The notes under the pieces were generated by a model. That model was not told where the DNA came from. It ran no database searches and was given only the letters and a program-made list of their open reading frames with translations. Shown here one piece after another: positions 8,385 to 18,321 of a DNA stretch of 64,000 nt (positions within the stretch are counted from its first letter, which is position 1; every line of letters begins with the position of its first letter). Both the position numbers and the translations under genes were made by a program. Origin of the DNA: JAIVGV01 sp036389335 (GTDB lineage Bacteria > Acidobacteriota > Blastocatellia > Pyrinomonadales > Pyrinomonadaceae); NCBI GenBank assembly GCA_036389335.1, contig DASVQC010000012.1, positions 1 to 64,000 on the forward strand. The letters are read 5' to 3'.

Positions 8385-10418
8385 TCACCAGATCAGGCAG
8401 CGATCTTTTTCCGCGCGCACCATCGGGTCGCCCGCCTTGCACTGGAACGCCGCGGCGAAGGCGGGGAAGTTGGCGAGGGGGCCGTTGACGCGGAACTTCG
8501 GGAGCGGGTGCGGATCCGTCTGCGCGATGAGACGCGCCAGCTCGGGCCGCAGGTTCGTGGCCCACGAGTAGGCGTAGCCGAGGAAGAAACGCTGCTCCGG
8601 CGTGTAGCCGTCGATTGACGCCGGGCGCGGCTTGCCCTCCAGAGACTTCTGCCAAGCGGCGTAGGCGATGACCAGCCCGCCGAGGTCGGCGATGGACTCG
8701 CCGACCACCAGATCGCCCTTCATGTGCAGGCCCTTCTCGACCTCGAAGTCGTCGAACTGCTTGATGACGCACGAGGCCCGCTCCTTGAAGTTCTTGAGGT
8801 CGGCCTCCGTCCACCAGTTCTTGAGGTTGCCCTCGGCGTCGTACTGCGCGCCCTGATCGTCGAAGCCGTGCGTCATCTCGTGGCCGATGACCGAGCCCAT
8901 CGCGCCGTAGTTCACGGCGTCGTCGGCAGCCGCGTCGAAGAAGGGCGGCTGGAGGATGCCGGCGGGGAAGACGATCTCGTTGATCTGCGGGTTGTAGTAG
9001 GCGTTGACGGTGGGCGGCGTCATGGCCCACTCCATCTTATCGACGGGGCTACCGATCTTGTTCAGATCGCGCCGCGACTCGAACTCGCCCGCGCGCAGAT
9101 CGTTCGAGAGGTACGACGCGCGATCGATGGCGAGCGCCGAGTAGTCGCGCCACTTGTCGGGGTAGCCGATCTTGCGGATCAGCGTTTCGAGTTTGGCGAC
9201 CGCCTGCTTGCGCGTCGCGTCGTCCATCCACGCGAGCGTGCCGATGTCGCCGCGCAGCGCGGCGATCATGTTCTGCACCATCTCCAGCGCGCGCCGCTTG
9301 GCCTCGGGCGGGAAGGCCTTGCGGACGTAGACCTCGCCCATCGCCTCGCCGAGCGAGTTGTCGGTCGCGACGACGCAGCGCTTCCAGCGCGGCAACTGCT
9401 CGGTCGCGCCGGTCAGGATGCGCCCCTTGAAGTTGAAGTTCTCTTCGTCGAAGGGCTTCGAGAGATCGTCCGCGGCGGCATTGATGAGGTGCCAGCGCAG
9501 GTAGGTCTTCCAGTCGGCGACGGGGTTCAAGGCGAGCTGCCGGTTCATCTCCTCGAAGAACTTGGGCTGCCCGACGTTCACGTCCGTCTTGCGCGCGAGC
9601 CCGATGGTCTTGAAGTAGTCGCCCCACTTGAAGTTGGGCGTGAGCGCTTGCAACTGCGCGGGCGTCATGCGGTGGTAGACCTTCTGCGGGTCGCGCCGCT
9701 CGACGCGCGTCATCGAGGCGGCGGCGAGCTTCGTCTCCATGCCCATCACGGTCTGCGCCTCCGAGGCGGCGCGCGCCGCGTCGTCGCCCATCAGCTCGAA
9801 CATCCTGGCGACGTGCTTCAAATATTCGGCGCGGATCGTCTTCGACTTGTCGTCGTCCTTGAAGTAGTAGTCGCGGTCGGGGAGCCCCAGGCCGCCCTGC
9901 CGCACGTCGAAGGTGACCTCGGCGCTGTTCTTCGCGTCCTGCCCGGAGCCGTGGCGGAAGAGCGGGCTCAGGCCGAGCGCGTGGAGGTGCGCGACCTCCG
10001 CCTGCACGCCGCGCGCGTCCTTGATCTGCTCGATGCGCCGCAATTCCGGCGCGAGCGGCTTCAGGCCCGCGGCGTTGATCTGATCCTCGGCCATGCAGGA
10101 GGCGTAGAAGTCGCCGACCTTCTGCTCGTTGCTGCCCTTGGGGGCGGCGGAGTTTTTGGCGGCGGCTTCGAGCACCTCGTGCATCACGTCGCGGTTCTGC
10201 TCGGAGAGCACGCTGTCGACGCCCCACGAAGAGAAGGCCGCCGGGATCGGGTTGGCCGAGAGCCAGCCGCCGTTGGCGAACTGGTAAAAGTCGTCGCAGG
10301 GGTTGGCGCTCTTGTCGATGGCGGCGACGTTGACCCCGTGCGTCTGCGAGAAGACGACGGACGCGGCGAGCAGGACGGCGAGCAGGGAAGCTGAGAGCGG
10401 GCTACCGGATCGTTTCAT
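8385..10418 (-). CDS. M13-family (neprilysin-like) zinc endopeptidase
   Basis: 677 aa with a signal peptide (7-24). The M13 landmarks are all present: CDDFYQFANGGW (41-52), substrate-binding NAYY (472-475), zinc site HEMTH (513-517), GESIADLGG with the third zinc ligand Glu574 and Asp578, and the family C-terminus CLIW. It cleaves small peptides and is exported or envelope-bound; bacterial relatives are named PepO. It is complete and at usual length, and forms a minus-strand group with the two genes after it. Confidence 0.95.
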   Translation of the reverse strand: MKRSGSPLSASLLAVLLAASVVFSQTHGVNVAAIDKSANPCDDFYQFANGGWLSANPIPAAFSSWGVDSVLSEQNRDVMHEVLEAAAKNSAAPKGSNEQKVGDFYASCMAEDQINAAGLKPLAPELRRIEQIKDARGVQAEVAHLHALGLSPLFRHGSGQDAKNSAEVTFDVRQGGLGLPDRDYYFKDDDKSKTIRAEYLKHVARMFELMGDDAARAASEAQTVMGMETKLAAASMTRVERRDPQKVYHRMTPAQLQALTPNFKWGDYFKTIGLARKTDVNVGQPKFFEEMNRQLALNPVADWKTYLRWHLINAAADDLSKPFDEENFNFKGRILTGATEQLPRWKRCVVATDNSLGEAMGEVYVRKAFPPEAKRRALEMVQNMIAALRGDIGTLAWMDDATRKQAVAKLETLIRKIGYPDKWRDYSALAIDRASYLSNDLRAGEFESRRDLNKIGSPVDKMEWAMTPPTVNAYYNPQINEIVFPAGILQPPFFDAAADDAVNYGAMGSVIGHEMTHGFDDQGAQYDAEGNLKNWWTEADLKNFKERASCVIKQFDDFEVEKGLHMKGDLVVGESIADLGGLVIAYAAWQKSLEGKPRPASIDGYTPEQRFFLGYAYSWATNLRPELARLIAQTDPHPLPKFRVNGPLANFPAFAAAFQCKAGDPMVRAEKDRCLIW

Positions 10419-10536
10419 GGGTTCGACTCCTCAAGGAAAGCAAGGCTGGGACAATCGGGTATACGAAACGCGCGGCGGTAAAGTTTGCGCGCGCCGCGGA
10501 CGCGCGGCGGCGGCCCGAGGGCGGCGGGCAGGGGCG

Positions 10537-11007
10537 TTAATCTCCGGCACCCTCAAGCTTGGCGACGACTTGATCCGCCACCCACGCGACGTCCTCGCGT
10601 TTGTTCAGCGGGACGGCGACGAACTCTTTGCAGCATTGTGAGAGCATCAGGTTCACGGCCTTACCGGGATCGTCGCCGCCGCCGCGGATGTCCGTCCTCA
10701 GCCCGATGATGGGGTAGCCGGCCTTGTAGGCGTAGCCGCACTCCCAGCACGTGCCGGAGTCCGGATCGGCTTGATCGAAGACGGCGAGCACGACGCCGGC
10801 CTCGGCGAGATCGGAGATGTTCGTCTCGAAGAGCTTCCGCGCGTCGAACGTGGACGGGTCGTTGAGCATGGGCGCGGCGGTCTCTTGCGGCAAGAGCACT
10901 TCGACGCCGCGCGCGCGCAATTCGGCGGCGAGCCGCGCGTTCCACACCCACTCGGCCTGCGTGAAGAGCGGGGCCGCGAAGTAGACGCGCCTCTTAACGT
11001 CGGTCAT
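10537..11007 (-). CDS. Nucleoside 2-deoxyribosyltransferase-like protein
   Basis: 156 aa from the ATG at 11007, chosen because GAGGTG sits just before it; a longer GTG start at 11019 is possible. Motifs: VYFAAPLFTQAEW near the N-terminus and DSGTCWECGYAYKAGYPIIG with the catalytic glutamate (Glu89). The family exchanges bases between deoxynucleosides for purine/pyrimidine salvage; the fold is also used for other nucleotide and NAD cleavages. It begins 16 bases after the stop of a six-helix membrane protein, so the two are likely one transcript. Confidence 0.85.
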   Translation of the reverse strand: MTDVKRRVYFAAPLFTQAEWVWNARLAAELRARGVEVLLPQETAAPMLNDPSTFDARKLFETNISDLAEAGVVLAVFDQADPDSGTCWECGYAYKAGYPIIGLRTDIRGGGDDPGKAVNLMLSQCCKEFVAVPLNKREDVAWVADQVVAKLEGAGD

Positions 11008-11023
11008 CGAACACCTCACGCGC

Positions 11024-11683
11024 TCAGGGGTTGGTCTTCCGCCACGCCGCCGGGCGGAAGAAGAAGTCGCTGTTCCACACGAAGTCGGCGAGGCCGAAGA
11101 CGAACATCAGCGAGATCGCGACGTTGCGGCGGACGCCGCCGGCCAGCCAGATCGACGAGGCGAGGGCGGCGATCGTCAACACGTCGATGACGACGAAGCG
11201 CCACATCACTTTCTTGAGGCCCGCGACCTTGGAGAAGAGGGCCATGCTGACGAGCCACACCAAGTCCCACGCGTGGACGGCGAGCAGGCTGATGAAGAAG
11301 GGTTCTGCGTGGCGGATGCTGAGTCCCGTCGCGTAGAACAGGACGAACAGCACGAGCGTGGCGATGAGGTTCCAGAACCGCGGCAGCGCGCCCTCGTCCA
11401 CGGGCGATGTCTGCACCTCGTCGTTGATCCGGTAGGAGCCGTAGACGAAGCGCATGAGTGTGAAGAGGAAGATCAGCAGGAGCCACGACCTCGGAACGTT
11501 GAGCACGCGCAGCAACTCGGCCTCGGACGTGGCCGCGATGAGCAAAGTGCCGTAGGCGGTGTCGAGCGCGACCTTGAGGGTCAGGCTGACGAGGAGGCCG
11601 AAGAGCACGGTCTCGACGCTGGACGTGCTGCGCGAAGCGGCGGCGGGCGCGTCGTTCGGATCGGCGGTGGACTTGACGTTCAC
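11024..11683 (-). CDS. Multi-pass membrane protein of unknown function
   Basis: 219 aa. About six hydrophobic segments are visible (roughly 23-42, 63-83, 105-125, 132-150, 165-180, 190-205) with short loops and a polar N-terminus. No transporter or enzyme signature is recognised. It lies directly before the deoxyribosyltransferase gene, which suggests a joint role, perhaps nucleoside handling at the membrane; this is inference from position only. Confidence 0.6.
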   Translation of the reverse strand: MNVKSTADPNDAPAAASRSTSSVETVLFGLLVSLTLKVALDTAYGTLLIAATSEAELLRVLNVPRSWLLLIFLFTLMRFVYGSYRINDEVQTSPVDEGALPRFWNLIATLVLFVLFYATGLSIRHAEPFFISLLAVHAWDLVWLVSMALFSKVAGLKKVMWRFVVIDVLTIAALASSIWLAGGVRRNVAISLMFVFGLADFVWNSDFFFRPAAWRKTNP

Positions 11684-11834
11684 GGCGTGCCCCCAAGTGA
11701 GGCGGAGTCGGAAAGCGGCGGCATTATATTGCAGGCGGGCGACGGGGCGGCAACTTTTTACGACCGCCCGGCTCCCCCGCCTTGCGGCCCTCAGCCGCGT
11801 GCGGCTACACTCGCACCCGTTCCGAACAAAAGCT

Positions 11835-11919
11835 GTCAGTAGTCAGTTGTCCGTCGTCCGTAGTCAGGGCGTGCTTCATAGCCATGCTGACGGCTGACGA
11901 CGGACAACTGACTACTGAC
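11835..11919. repeat. GTCNGTN heptamer inverted-repeat element before sucC
   Basis: Left arm 11835-11867 and right arm 11887-11919; the outer 22 bases (11835-11856 with 11898-11919) pair perfectly. Units are GTCAGTA, GTCAGTT, GTCCGTC and so on. It lies between divergent genes, 20 bases before the sucC start. Confidence 0.88.
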
Positions 11920-11939
11920 AATTTTCCACGAGGTTCGCC

Positions 11940-13115
<1,176 letters not shown>

Positions 13116-13131
13116 GCACGGCGGCACACCC

Positions 13132-13635
13132 GTGACCGACGAGATCAGAAAATATTCCTGGGCCCGCGGCTCTTTCGACTTCATCGGGGCGGCGAACGTG
13201 ACGAGGATGCGGCGTGCTCTGCGAATCGTCGTCCTCGTCAGCCGCTTCGGGCTGGCGGCGATGTGGCTGTTCGCGGCGGGCGCGAAGATTTACACGGCGT
13301 CGGATTTCAGGGCGAACGTGGCGAGCATCGTCGGCGCGCGGTGGGCATGGGACGCGACCCTCGTCATCATCTCGCTCGAACTGATCACCGCCATCCTGCT
13401 CATCAACCCCCGCGGCGTGCGCGCGGGCGCGCTCGCGTCGGTCGCGCTGCTCACGGGCTTCGCCCTCTTCGCGCTCTTTTACGTCTACGTCTTGAAGGGC
13501 GAGCCGTTGGAGTGCGGCTGCTTCGGCGGCATCATCGCGAGCCAGTTGGGGGTGAAGACGGCGCTGCGCAACATGGCGCTCGTCGTGCCCGCGCTCGTCG
13601 TGCTGTTCGGGCACGAGGGCGGTCGTTTCAGGTAG
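13132..13635 (+). CDS. MauE/DoxX-family membrane protein
   Basis: 167 aa from GTG at 13132; starts at 13198 (GTG) or 13207 (ATG) are equally possible and would leave the four membrane helices intact (roughly 30-50, 72-92, 98-120, 146-160). The motif ECGCFGG (127-133) is the redox cysteine motif of the MauE-like/DoxX group, which delivers reducing equivalents for disulfide or thiol chemistry in the periplasm. It begins 16 bases after sucC, so it is probably transcribed with it. Its partner is not evident in the window. Confidence 0.72.
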   Translation: MTDEIRKYSWARGSFDFIGAANVTRMRRALRIVVLVSRFGLAAMWLFAAGAKIYTASDFRANVASIVGARWAWDATLVIISLELITAILLINPRGVRAGALASVALLTGFALFALFYVYVLKGEPLECGCFGGIIASQLGVKTALRNMALVVPALVVLFGHEGGRFR

Positions 13636-13727
13636 CGCGGGCAAGAAGTGTGCGCCCGCGGCGTTCTACGTGTGGGCCGACGCGGCGGCGCGCCGGGCCG
13701 GATTTTAAAAGTAGGACGGAGGGAGTT

Positions 13728-14129
13728 ATGAAACTCTTGAAGCTGTCGTCGCTCGTCCTGATGCTGTGCGTGGCCGCGACGGCGGGCGGCGAGGGGAGGT
13801 CGCGCGGCGGGGTCGAGGTCAGGCAGGGCCGGGAGCGCAAGGTCGAGGGCGCGGACTTGAGGATCGCGCTCCTCTCGGTCGGGGAGGACTCGCGCTGCCC
13901 CGTCGGCGCGACGTGCGTCTGGGCGGGCAACGCGAAGGTGCGTCTGAGCGCGCGCAACTCGAAGGGCGAGTGCGCCGAGTTCGAGCTGAACACGAACCTC
14001 CAGCCCGCCGCGTACGACTTCGGCGGGTACACGCTCGCGCTCGCAGACCTCTCGCCGCGCCCCTCGACGAAGGGCGTGATGAAGCCGCGCGGCTACACGG
14101 CGACCGTCACGGTCACGAAGAATAAGTAA
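13728..14129 (+). CDS. Small exported protein with CPVGATCVWAG motif
   Basis: 133 aa. Signal peptide at 4-20 (KLSSLVLMLCVAATAGG). The mature part is a predicted all-beta domain with CPVGATCVWAGNAKV (about 60-74), whose two cysteines likely form a disulfide, and GYT..VTV near the end. Many bacteria carry small secreted proteins with this motif, but no function is known to me. GGAGGGAGT just before the ATG supports the start. Confidence 0.7.
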   Translation: MKLLKLSSLVLMLCVAATAGGEGRSRGGVEVRQGRERKVEGADLRIALLSVGEDSRCPVGATCVWAGNAKVRLSARNSKGECAEFELNTNLQPAAYDFGGYTLALADLSPRPSTKGVMKPRGYTATVTVTKNK

Positions 14130-14169
14130 GGCTCGACGTCGAACATCATCAGGCGTAGCCTTTGCGAGC

Positions 14170-14212
14170 TTTGCGCCTTTGCGTGAGAATTAGTTTCACG
14201 CAAAGGCGCAAA
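14170..14212. repeat. TTTGCGCC octamer inverted-repeat element (copy 1)
   Basis: A perfect 17-bp stem (14170-14186 with 14196-14212) with a 9-base loop; the flanks 14161-14169 and 14213-14225 carry more degenerate units. The same element occurs at 63931-63970. It lies between two plus-strand genes. Confidence 0.85.
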
Positions 14213-14262
14213 GGCGCGAAGGAAGGCAGAGAGATTTTTTTCAATCCGCGGGGAGGGCACAG

Positions 14263-15666
14263 ATGGCGTCTCTGACATTCTGGGGCGGGGTGGGCACGGT
14301 CACGGGATCGAAGTACCTCATCGAGTCGGGCGCGGGCCGCGTGCTCGTCGATTGCGGGATGTTTCAGGGCCACAGGGAGCTGCGAGAGCGCAACTGGCAA
14401 GACCCGCCCTTCGACCCCGCCGGGATCGACTCTGTGCTCATCACGCACGCGCACATCGACCACACCGGCTACCTGCCGCGCCTCGTCGCGCAGGGCTTCA
14501 AAGGGCCTGTCTACTGCTCGCGCGGCACGGCGGATCTGCTCAAGATTCTGCTGCCCGACGCCGCGCGCCTTCAGGAAGAGGAGGCCGACTACCGCAACCG
14601 CCACAACCTCTCGCGCCACGCCCCCGCGCTCCCGCTCTACACCGAAGACGACGCGCGCGAGACGCTCAAGCGCATCCAGCCGCGACCGAACACGGGCGAG
14701 GCGGCGGAGGTGGCGAAGGGCGTCAACGCGGGCTTCCGCGTCGCCGGCCACATCCTCGGATCGAGCCTCGTCTTGGTCGAGGTCGAGGGCGCGGGCGAGG
14801 ACGGGCGGGGGCGTCGCGTACTCTTCTCCGGCGATCTCGGCCACTACGATCAGCCGATCATCAAAGACCCCGAGCCGCCGCCCGCGTGCGACTACATGCT
14901 CGTCGAATCGACCTACGGCGACCGCCTGCACGATCCGGAAGACCCGCGCGTCGCGCTCGCGCGCATCATCAACGAGACCGCCGGGCGCGGCGGCGTCGTC
15001 CTCATCCCGGCCTTCGCCGTCGGTCGCACGCAGGAGATGATCTACCTCATCCGCGAGCTTGAGGACGAGAAGAAGATTCCCGTCCTGCCCGTGCGCGTCG
15101 ATTCGCCGATGGCCGCGGCGGCGACGCAGGTCTACAGCAACCGCGCCGAGGAGCACGACGAGGAGTACGCGAGCATCATCGCCCGCCACCGCCACCCGCT
15201 GCGCACCCACTCGATGCTCACCACCTCTTCGCGCGACGACTCGAAGAAGCTGAACGAAGAGCGCGGCTCGCGCATCATCATCTCGGCGTCGGGGATGATG
15301 ACGGGCGGGCGCGTGCTGCACCACGCACAGCGCCTCCTGCCCGACCCGAACTCGACCGTCGTCTTCGTCGGCTATCAGGCGGCGGGCACCATCGGGCGGC
15401 GCGTCCTCGAAGGCGAGCGCGAGGTCTCGATCTTCAAACACCCCGTGCCCGTGCGCTGCCGCGTCGAGCGCATCGGCGGCTTCTCGGCGCACGCCGACTG
15501 GCGGGAAGTCCTGCGCTGGCTGGAGAAGATGCCCGCGCCGCCGCGCCGCTCCTTCACCACGCACGGCGAGCCCGAAGCCGCCGAGGCGATGGCGCGGCAC
15601 ATCAGGGAGACCTACGGCTGGAAGGTCGAGGTGCCGCAGTACGGCGAGCAGGTGCAACTCGCCTGA
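14263..15666 (+). CDS. Beta-CASP metallo-beta-lactamase ribonuclease
   Basis: 467 aa, matching the bacterial TTHA0252/CPSF-like group. Metal site THAHIDHTGYLPRL (61-74); SGDLG later supplies the metal Asp; the beta-CASP region carries ESTYGDRLH, PAFAVGRTQEM and SASGMMTGGR; the C-terminal GGFSAHADW completes the site. The family are zinc endo- or exoribonucleases acting on RNA in the cytoplasm. The gene stands between the two succinate-CoA ligase subunit genes. No obvious tie to that enzyme. Confidence 0.93.
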   Translation: MASLTFWGGVGTVTGSKYLIESGAGRVLVDCGMFQGHRELRERNWQDPPFDPAGIDSVLITHAHIDHTGYLPRLVAQGFKGPVYCSRGTADLLKILLPDAARLQEEEADYRNRHNLSRHAPALPLYTEDDARETLKRIQPRPNTGEAAEVAKGVNAGFRVAGHILGSSLVLVEVEGAGEDGRGRRVLFSGDLGHYDQPIIKDPEPPPACDYMLVESTYGDRLHDPEDPRVALARIINETAGRGGVVLIPAFAVGRTQEMIYLIRELEDEKKIPVLPVRVDSPMAAAATQVYSNRAEEHDEEYASIIARHRHPLRTHSMLTTSSRDDSKKLNEERGSRIIISASGMMTGGRVLHHAQRLLPDPNSTVVFVGYQAAGTIGRRVLEGEREVSIFKHPVPVRCRVERIGGFSAHADWREVLRWLEKMPAPPRRSFTTHGEPEAAEAMARHIRETYGWKVEVPQYGEQVQLA

Positions 15667-15713
15667 GCCCCGCGCGCGCGAGGTGGCCTTCCGAAGTTCG
15701 CGGGGGCGCGTGC

Positions 15714-15719
15714 TATACT
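15714..15719 (+). promoter_or_regulatory. Possible -10 box before sucD
   Basis: TATACT at 15714-15719, 49 bases before the sucD start. The -35 region (near 15690) is a poor match, so this is tentative. Confidence 0.35.
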
Positions 15720-15767
15720 GCGCGTTCAAAACAAGCTCGCAAAATTTCGTCGTGAGGAGCAAGAGCG

Positions 15768-16652
15768 TTGAGCGTTCTCGTCGATAAAAATACGCGCCTC
15801 GTCGTGCAGGGCATCACGGGCAAAGAGGGCACGTTCCACACCAAGCAGATGGTCGAGTACGGGACGAACGTGGTCGGCGGCGTGACGCCCGGCAAGGGCG
15901 GGACGACGCACGAGGGCGTCGCCGTCTTCAACACGGTCGAGCAGGCGGTGAGGGACGCGGGCGCGAACGTCTCGGTCATCTACGTGCCGCCGCCGTTCGC
16001 GGCGGACGCGATCATCGAAGCCGCGGCGGCGGGCCTCCCGCTCGTCGTCTGCATCACCGAGGGCATCCCCGCGCTCGACATGGTGAAGGTCAAACGCTTC
16101 CTCGAAGGCACGCGGACGCGCCTCATCGGGCCGAACTGCCCCGGCGTCATCTCGCCCGGCAAGTGCAAGGTCGGCATCATGCCCGGACACATCCACCGCG
16201 AGGGGAGAGTCGGCGTCGTCTCGCGCTCCGGCACGCTGACCTACGAGGCGGTCGGGCAGTTGACCGCGCTCGGACTCGGGCAGTCGACCGCCATCGGCAT
16301 CGGCGGCGACCCCGTCGTCGGCACGACGCACTCGGACGCGCTCGCGCTCTTCGAGGCCGACCCGGAGACCGAGGGCATCGTGATGATCGGGGAGATCGGC
16401 GGGACGGCTGAGGAGGAGGCCGCGGCCTACGCCAAGGATCACGTGAAGAAGCCCATCGTCGCCTTCATCGCGGGGCAGACCGCGCCGCCCGGACGCCGCA
16501 TGGGGCACGCGGGCGCGATCATCTCCGGCGGCAAGGGCACGGCGGACGAGAAGATGGCGGCGCTCACGGCGGCGGGCATCCGCGTCGTCAAGTCGCCCGC
16601 CGACATCGGGCAGGCGATGAAGGACGCCCTCGGCGCGGGCGCGCGAGCCTGA
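15768..16652 (+). CDS. sucD: Succinate-CoA ligase, alpha subunit
   Basis: 294 aa, normal length. Start is TTG at 15768 with GTGAGGAGC 12 bases before. The Rossmann CoA-binding part has QGITGKEGTFHT, GPNCPG (121-126) and the phospho-histidine His247 in RRMGHAGAIISGG. It is phosphorylated and passes phosphate to nucleotide bound to SucC. It is separated from sucC by three unrelated genes and appears to have its own promoter, so subunit balance depends on two transcripts. Confidence 0.97.
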   Translation: MSVLVDKNTRLVVQGITGKEGTFHTKQMVEYGTNVVGGVTPGKGGTTHEGVAVFNTVEQAVRDAGANVSVIYVPPPFAADAIIEAAAAGLPLVVCITEGIPALDMVKVKRFLEGTRTRLIGPNCPGVISPGKCKVGIMPGHIHREGRVGVVSRSGTLTYEAVGQLTALGLGQSTAIGIGGDPVVGTTHSDALALFEADPETEGIVMIGEIGGTAEEEAAAYAKDHVKKPIVAFIAGQTAPPGRRMGHAGAIISGGKGTADEKMAALTAAGIRVVKSPADIGQAMKDALGAGARA

Positions 16653-16689
16653 ATACATCCTGAATCCATTACGGCTGGAGGAAGCTGCA

Positions 16690-16959
16690 ATGAGCAACGA
16701 GGAACGCCTCACGACCCTCGAAGAGTTCGGCAGGCTGCTGGTGCAGTGGGCCCGAAGCGCCCAAGAAGGGATGAGCGATCTGCGCGAGGCACAAGCGAAC
16801 TCAGAGCGCAAAATCGCCGCGCTCGCCGACGCCCAAATCCACACCGACGAGGTGATGGCCGAGTTGGCGTCGCAGCAGGTGCATACGGATCGGCGGCTGG
16901 ACGCCTTGATCGACATCGTCCGCGAGATGCGCGAAGGCAAGCCGCCGCAGCAGAGTTAA
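16690..16959 (+). CDS. Small coiled-coil protein
   Basis: 89 aa, hydrophilic and almost entirely helical by composition, with heptad-like spacing of hydrophobic residues and two similar segments (AQIHTDEVMAEL and QQVHTDRRLDAL) eleven to thirteen residues apart. GGAGGAAGC precedes the ATG. It resembles short coiled-coil proteins of unknown function next to many bacterial genes. It lies 37 bases after sucD and 33 before ndk and is probably in the same transcript. Confidence 0.6.
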   Translation: MSNEERLTTLEEFGRLLVQWARSAQEGMSDLREAQANSERKIAALADAQIHTDEVMAELASQQVHTDRRLDALIDIVREMREGKPPQQS

Positions 16960-16992
16960 TCATCAAACCACGAAAGGTCTTGACGGAAAAAA

Positions 16993-17421
16993 ATGTCGGA
17001 ACAGATCGGCAACTTAACTTTCGGAATCATCAAGCCCGACGCGGTGCGGGCGGGCAAGACGGGCGGCGTCATCCAGCGCATCATCGAGGGCGGCTTCAGG
17101 CTGCGCGGGATGAAGCTCGTCCACATGACGCTCGCGGAGGCGCAAGGGTTCTACGCCGTCCACAAAGAGCGACCGTTCTTCGGAGAGTTGACGCAGTTCA
17201 TGTCGAGCGCGCCGTGCGTCGTGATGGCGCTCGAAAAAGACGGCGCGGTCAAAGCGTGGCGCGATCTGATGGGCGCGACCGATCCGGCGAAGGCCGACGA
17301 GGGCACGATCCGCAAGGAGTTCGCCACCTCCATCGGCGAGAACGCCGTCCACGGCTCCGACTCCGAAGAGAACGCGCGCATCGAGATTTCGTACTTCTTC
17401 AGTCAACTCGAATTGGTGTGA
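16993..17421 (+). CDS. ndk: Nucleoside diphosphate kinase
   Basis: 142 aa, full length. The catalytic histidine motif NAVHGSDS is present, and so are FGIIKPDAV and the helix GGFRLRGMKLVHMTL. It moves the gamma phosphate of ATP to other NDPs in the cytoplasm. Placement after sucD is meaningful because succinate-CoA ligase and Ndk interact in several organisms, exchanging GTP and ATP. Confidence 0.97.
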   Translation: MSEQIGNLTFGIIKPDAVRAGKTGGVIQRIIEGGFRLRGMKLVHMTLAEAQGFYAVHKERPFFGELTQFMSSAPCVVMALEKDGAVKAWRDLMGATDPAKADEGTIRKEFATSIGENAVHGSDSEENARIEISYFFSQLELV

Positions 17422-17424
17422 GGG

Positions 17425-17490
17425 AGCTGTTAGCTGTTAGCTGTTAGCTTTCAGCCGAACCGAAAAGCTAACAGCTAATCGCTAACAGCT
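17425..17490. repeat. GTTAGCN heptamer inverted-repeat element, ndk-nuoI
   Basis: Direct units AGCTGTT x3 at 17425-17450 face inverted units AACAGCT at 17465-17490. It begins three bases after the ndk stop and ends 15 bases before the nuoI start. Confidence 0.85.
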
Positions 17491-17505
17491 ACCGCGAGGC
17501 TTCCC

Positions 17506-18027
17506 ATGTCTATCGTCGGCGACATCATCGAAAACACGAAGGCGATCATCAAGGGGATGGGCGTCACCTTCTCGAAAATCCCGCGGGAGAAGTGGACGGT
17601 CGAGTACCCGGACGATCCCGTCACGATGCAGCCGCGCTACCGCGGCCAGCACCTGCTGCACGTCGACGAGCTGGGGCGCGAGAAGTGCGTCGCGTGCTTC
17701 CTGTGCGCGGCGGCGTGCCCGTCGGACTGCATCTACATCGTCGCGGCGGACGACCCGCGCCCGCCCGAAGAGCGCACCGGCGTGGACGAGCGTTACGCCT
17801 CCGTCTACAACATCGACTACGGTCGCTGCATCTTCTGCGGCTTCTGCGTCGAGGCGTGCCCGAAGGACGCCATCACGCACGGCTACAACTTCGAGCTGTC
17901 GGTCTACTCGCGCGCCGATCTCCTGAAGACGAAAGACGACCTGCTCATCACCAAGCAGAAGCAGTCGTCGAACTACCGCGTCGCCTTCTCCGAGGAGGAC
18001 GTCGACTCGGAGTATAAGGAAGTCTGA
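17506..18027 (+). CDS. nuoI: NADH-quinone oxidoreductase subunit I
   Basis: 173 aa. Two 4Fe-4S motifs: CVACFLCAAACP (Cys61, 64, 67, 71) and CIFCGFCVEACP (Cys108, 111, 114, 118), the spacing of NuoI, which carries clusters N6a and N6b between NuoG and NuoB in complex I. The N-terminal VTFSKIPREKWTVEYP and PRYRGQH are family motifs. No other nuo gene is adjacent, so this subunit is encoded apart from the main operon. Confidence 0.93.
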   Translation: MSIVGDIIENTKAIIKGMGVTFSKIPREKWTVEYPDDPVTMQPRYRGQHLLHVDELGREKCVACFLCAAACPSDCIYIVAADDPRPPEERTGVDERYASVYNIDYGRCIFCGFCVEACPKDAITHGYNFELSVYSRADLLKTKDDLLITKQKQSSNYRVAFSEEDVDSEYKEV

Positions 18028-18037
18028 CGGCAGCTTT

Positions 18038-18105
18038 CGGTTTTGAGTTTTCGGTTTTCGGCAGGACTGAGAGCCGCGCCCCGTCCCGCCGAAAACTGAA
18101 AACCG
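18038..18105. repeat. TTTTCGG heptamer inverted-repeat element after nuoI
   Basis: Left arm 18038-18062 (units GTTTTGA, GTTTTCG) and right arm 18088-18105 (GAAAACT, GAAAACC) pair imperfectly across about 25 bases. Confidence 0.7.
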
Positions 18106-18117
18106 TTCTTGTCTTCC

Positions 18118-18153
18118 AAAGCCGCCACGTGTTATCTCGCACGCGGCGGCTTT
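18118..18153 (+). terminator. Terminator-like hairpin after nuoI
   Basis: AAAGCCGCCACGTG at 18118-18131 pairs with the segment ending GGCGGCTTT at 18153 with one mismatch; TTTCCGATTT follows. Confidence 0.65.
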
Positions 18154-18168
18154 CCGATTTCGTTATTC

Positions 18169-18315
18169 GTCAGTAGTCAGTAGTCAGTTGTCCGTGGTCA
18201 GTCGTCCGTTGTTAACTTTGTCCGATGCGGATCGTTCATGTTGAGTTGAACAACTGACCACGGACAACTGACTACTGACTACTGACTACTGACGACTGAC
18301 CACGGACGACGGACG
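18169..18315. repeat. GTCNGTN heptamer inverted-repeat element before ABC ATPase
   Basis: The longest copy in the window: left arm 18169-18213 and right arm 18249-18315, with GTCAGTA, GTCAGTT, GTCCGTG and GTCCGTT units. It ends seven bases before the ATG of the next gene and leaves no room for a normal ribosome site. Confidence 0.9.
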
Positions 18316-18321
18316 AGTTTT

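Noticed and set aside
7996..9030. A 344-aa version of the GDT1-like protein
   Set aside because: The extra N-terminus is the M13 gene read in another frame; the ATG at 8268 has an excellent ribosome site.
8724..10394. A 556-aa open frame antisense to the M13 peptidase
   Set aside because: It has a GC-rich shadow composition and the sense frame carries all M13 motifs.
18169..18315. CRISPR array or tandem-repeat locus
   Set aside because: The repeats have no spacers, period is 7, and the two halves are inverted copies. No cas gene is present.
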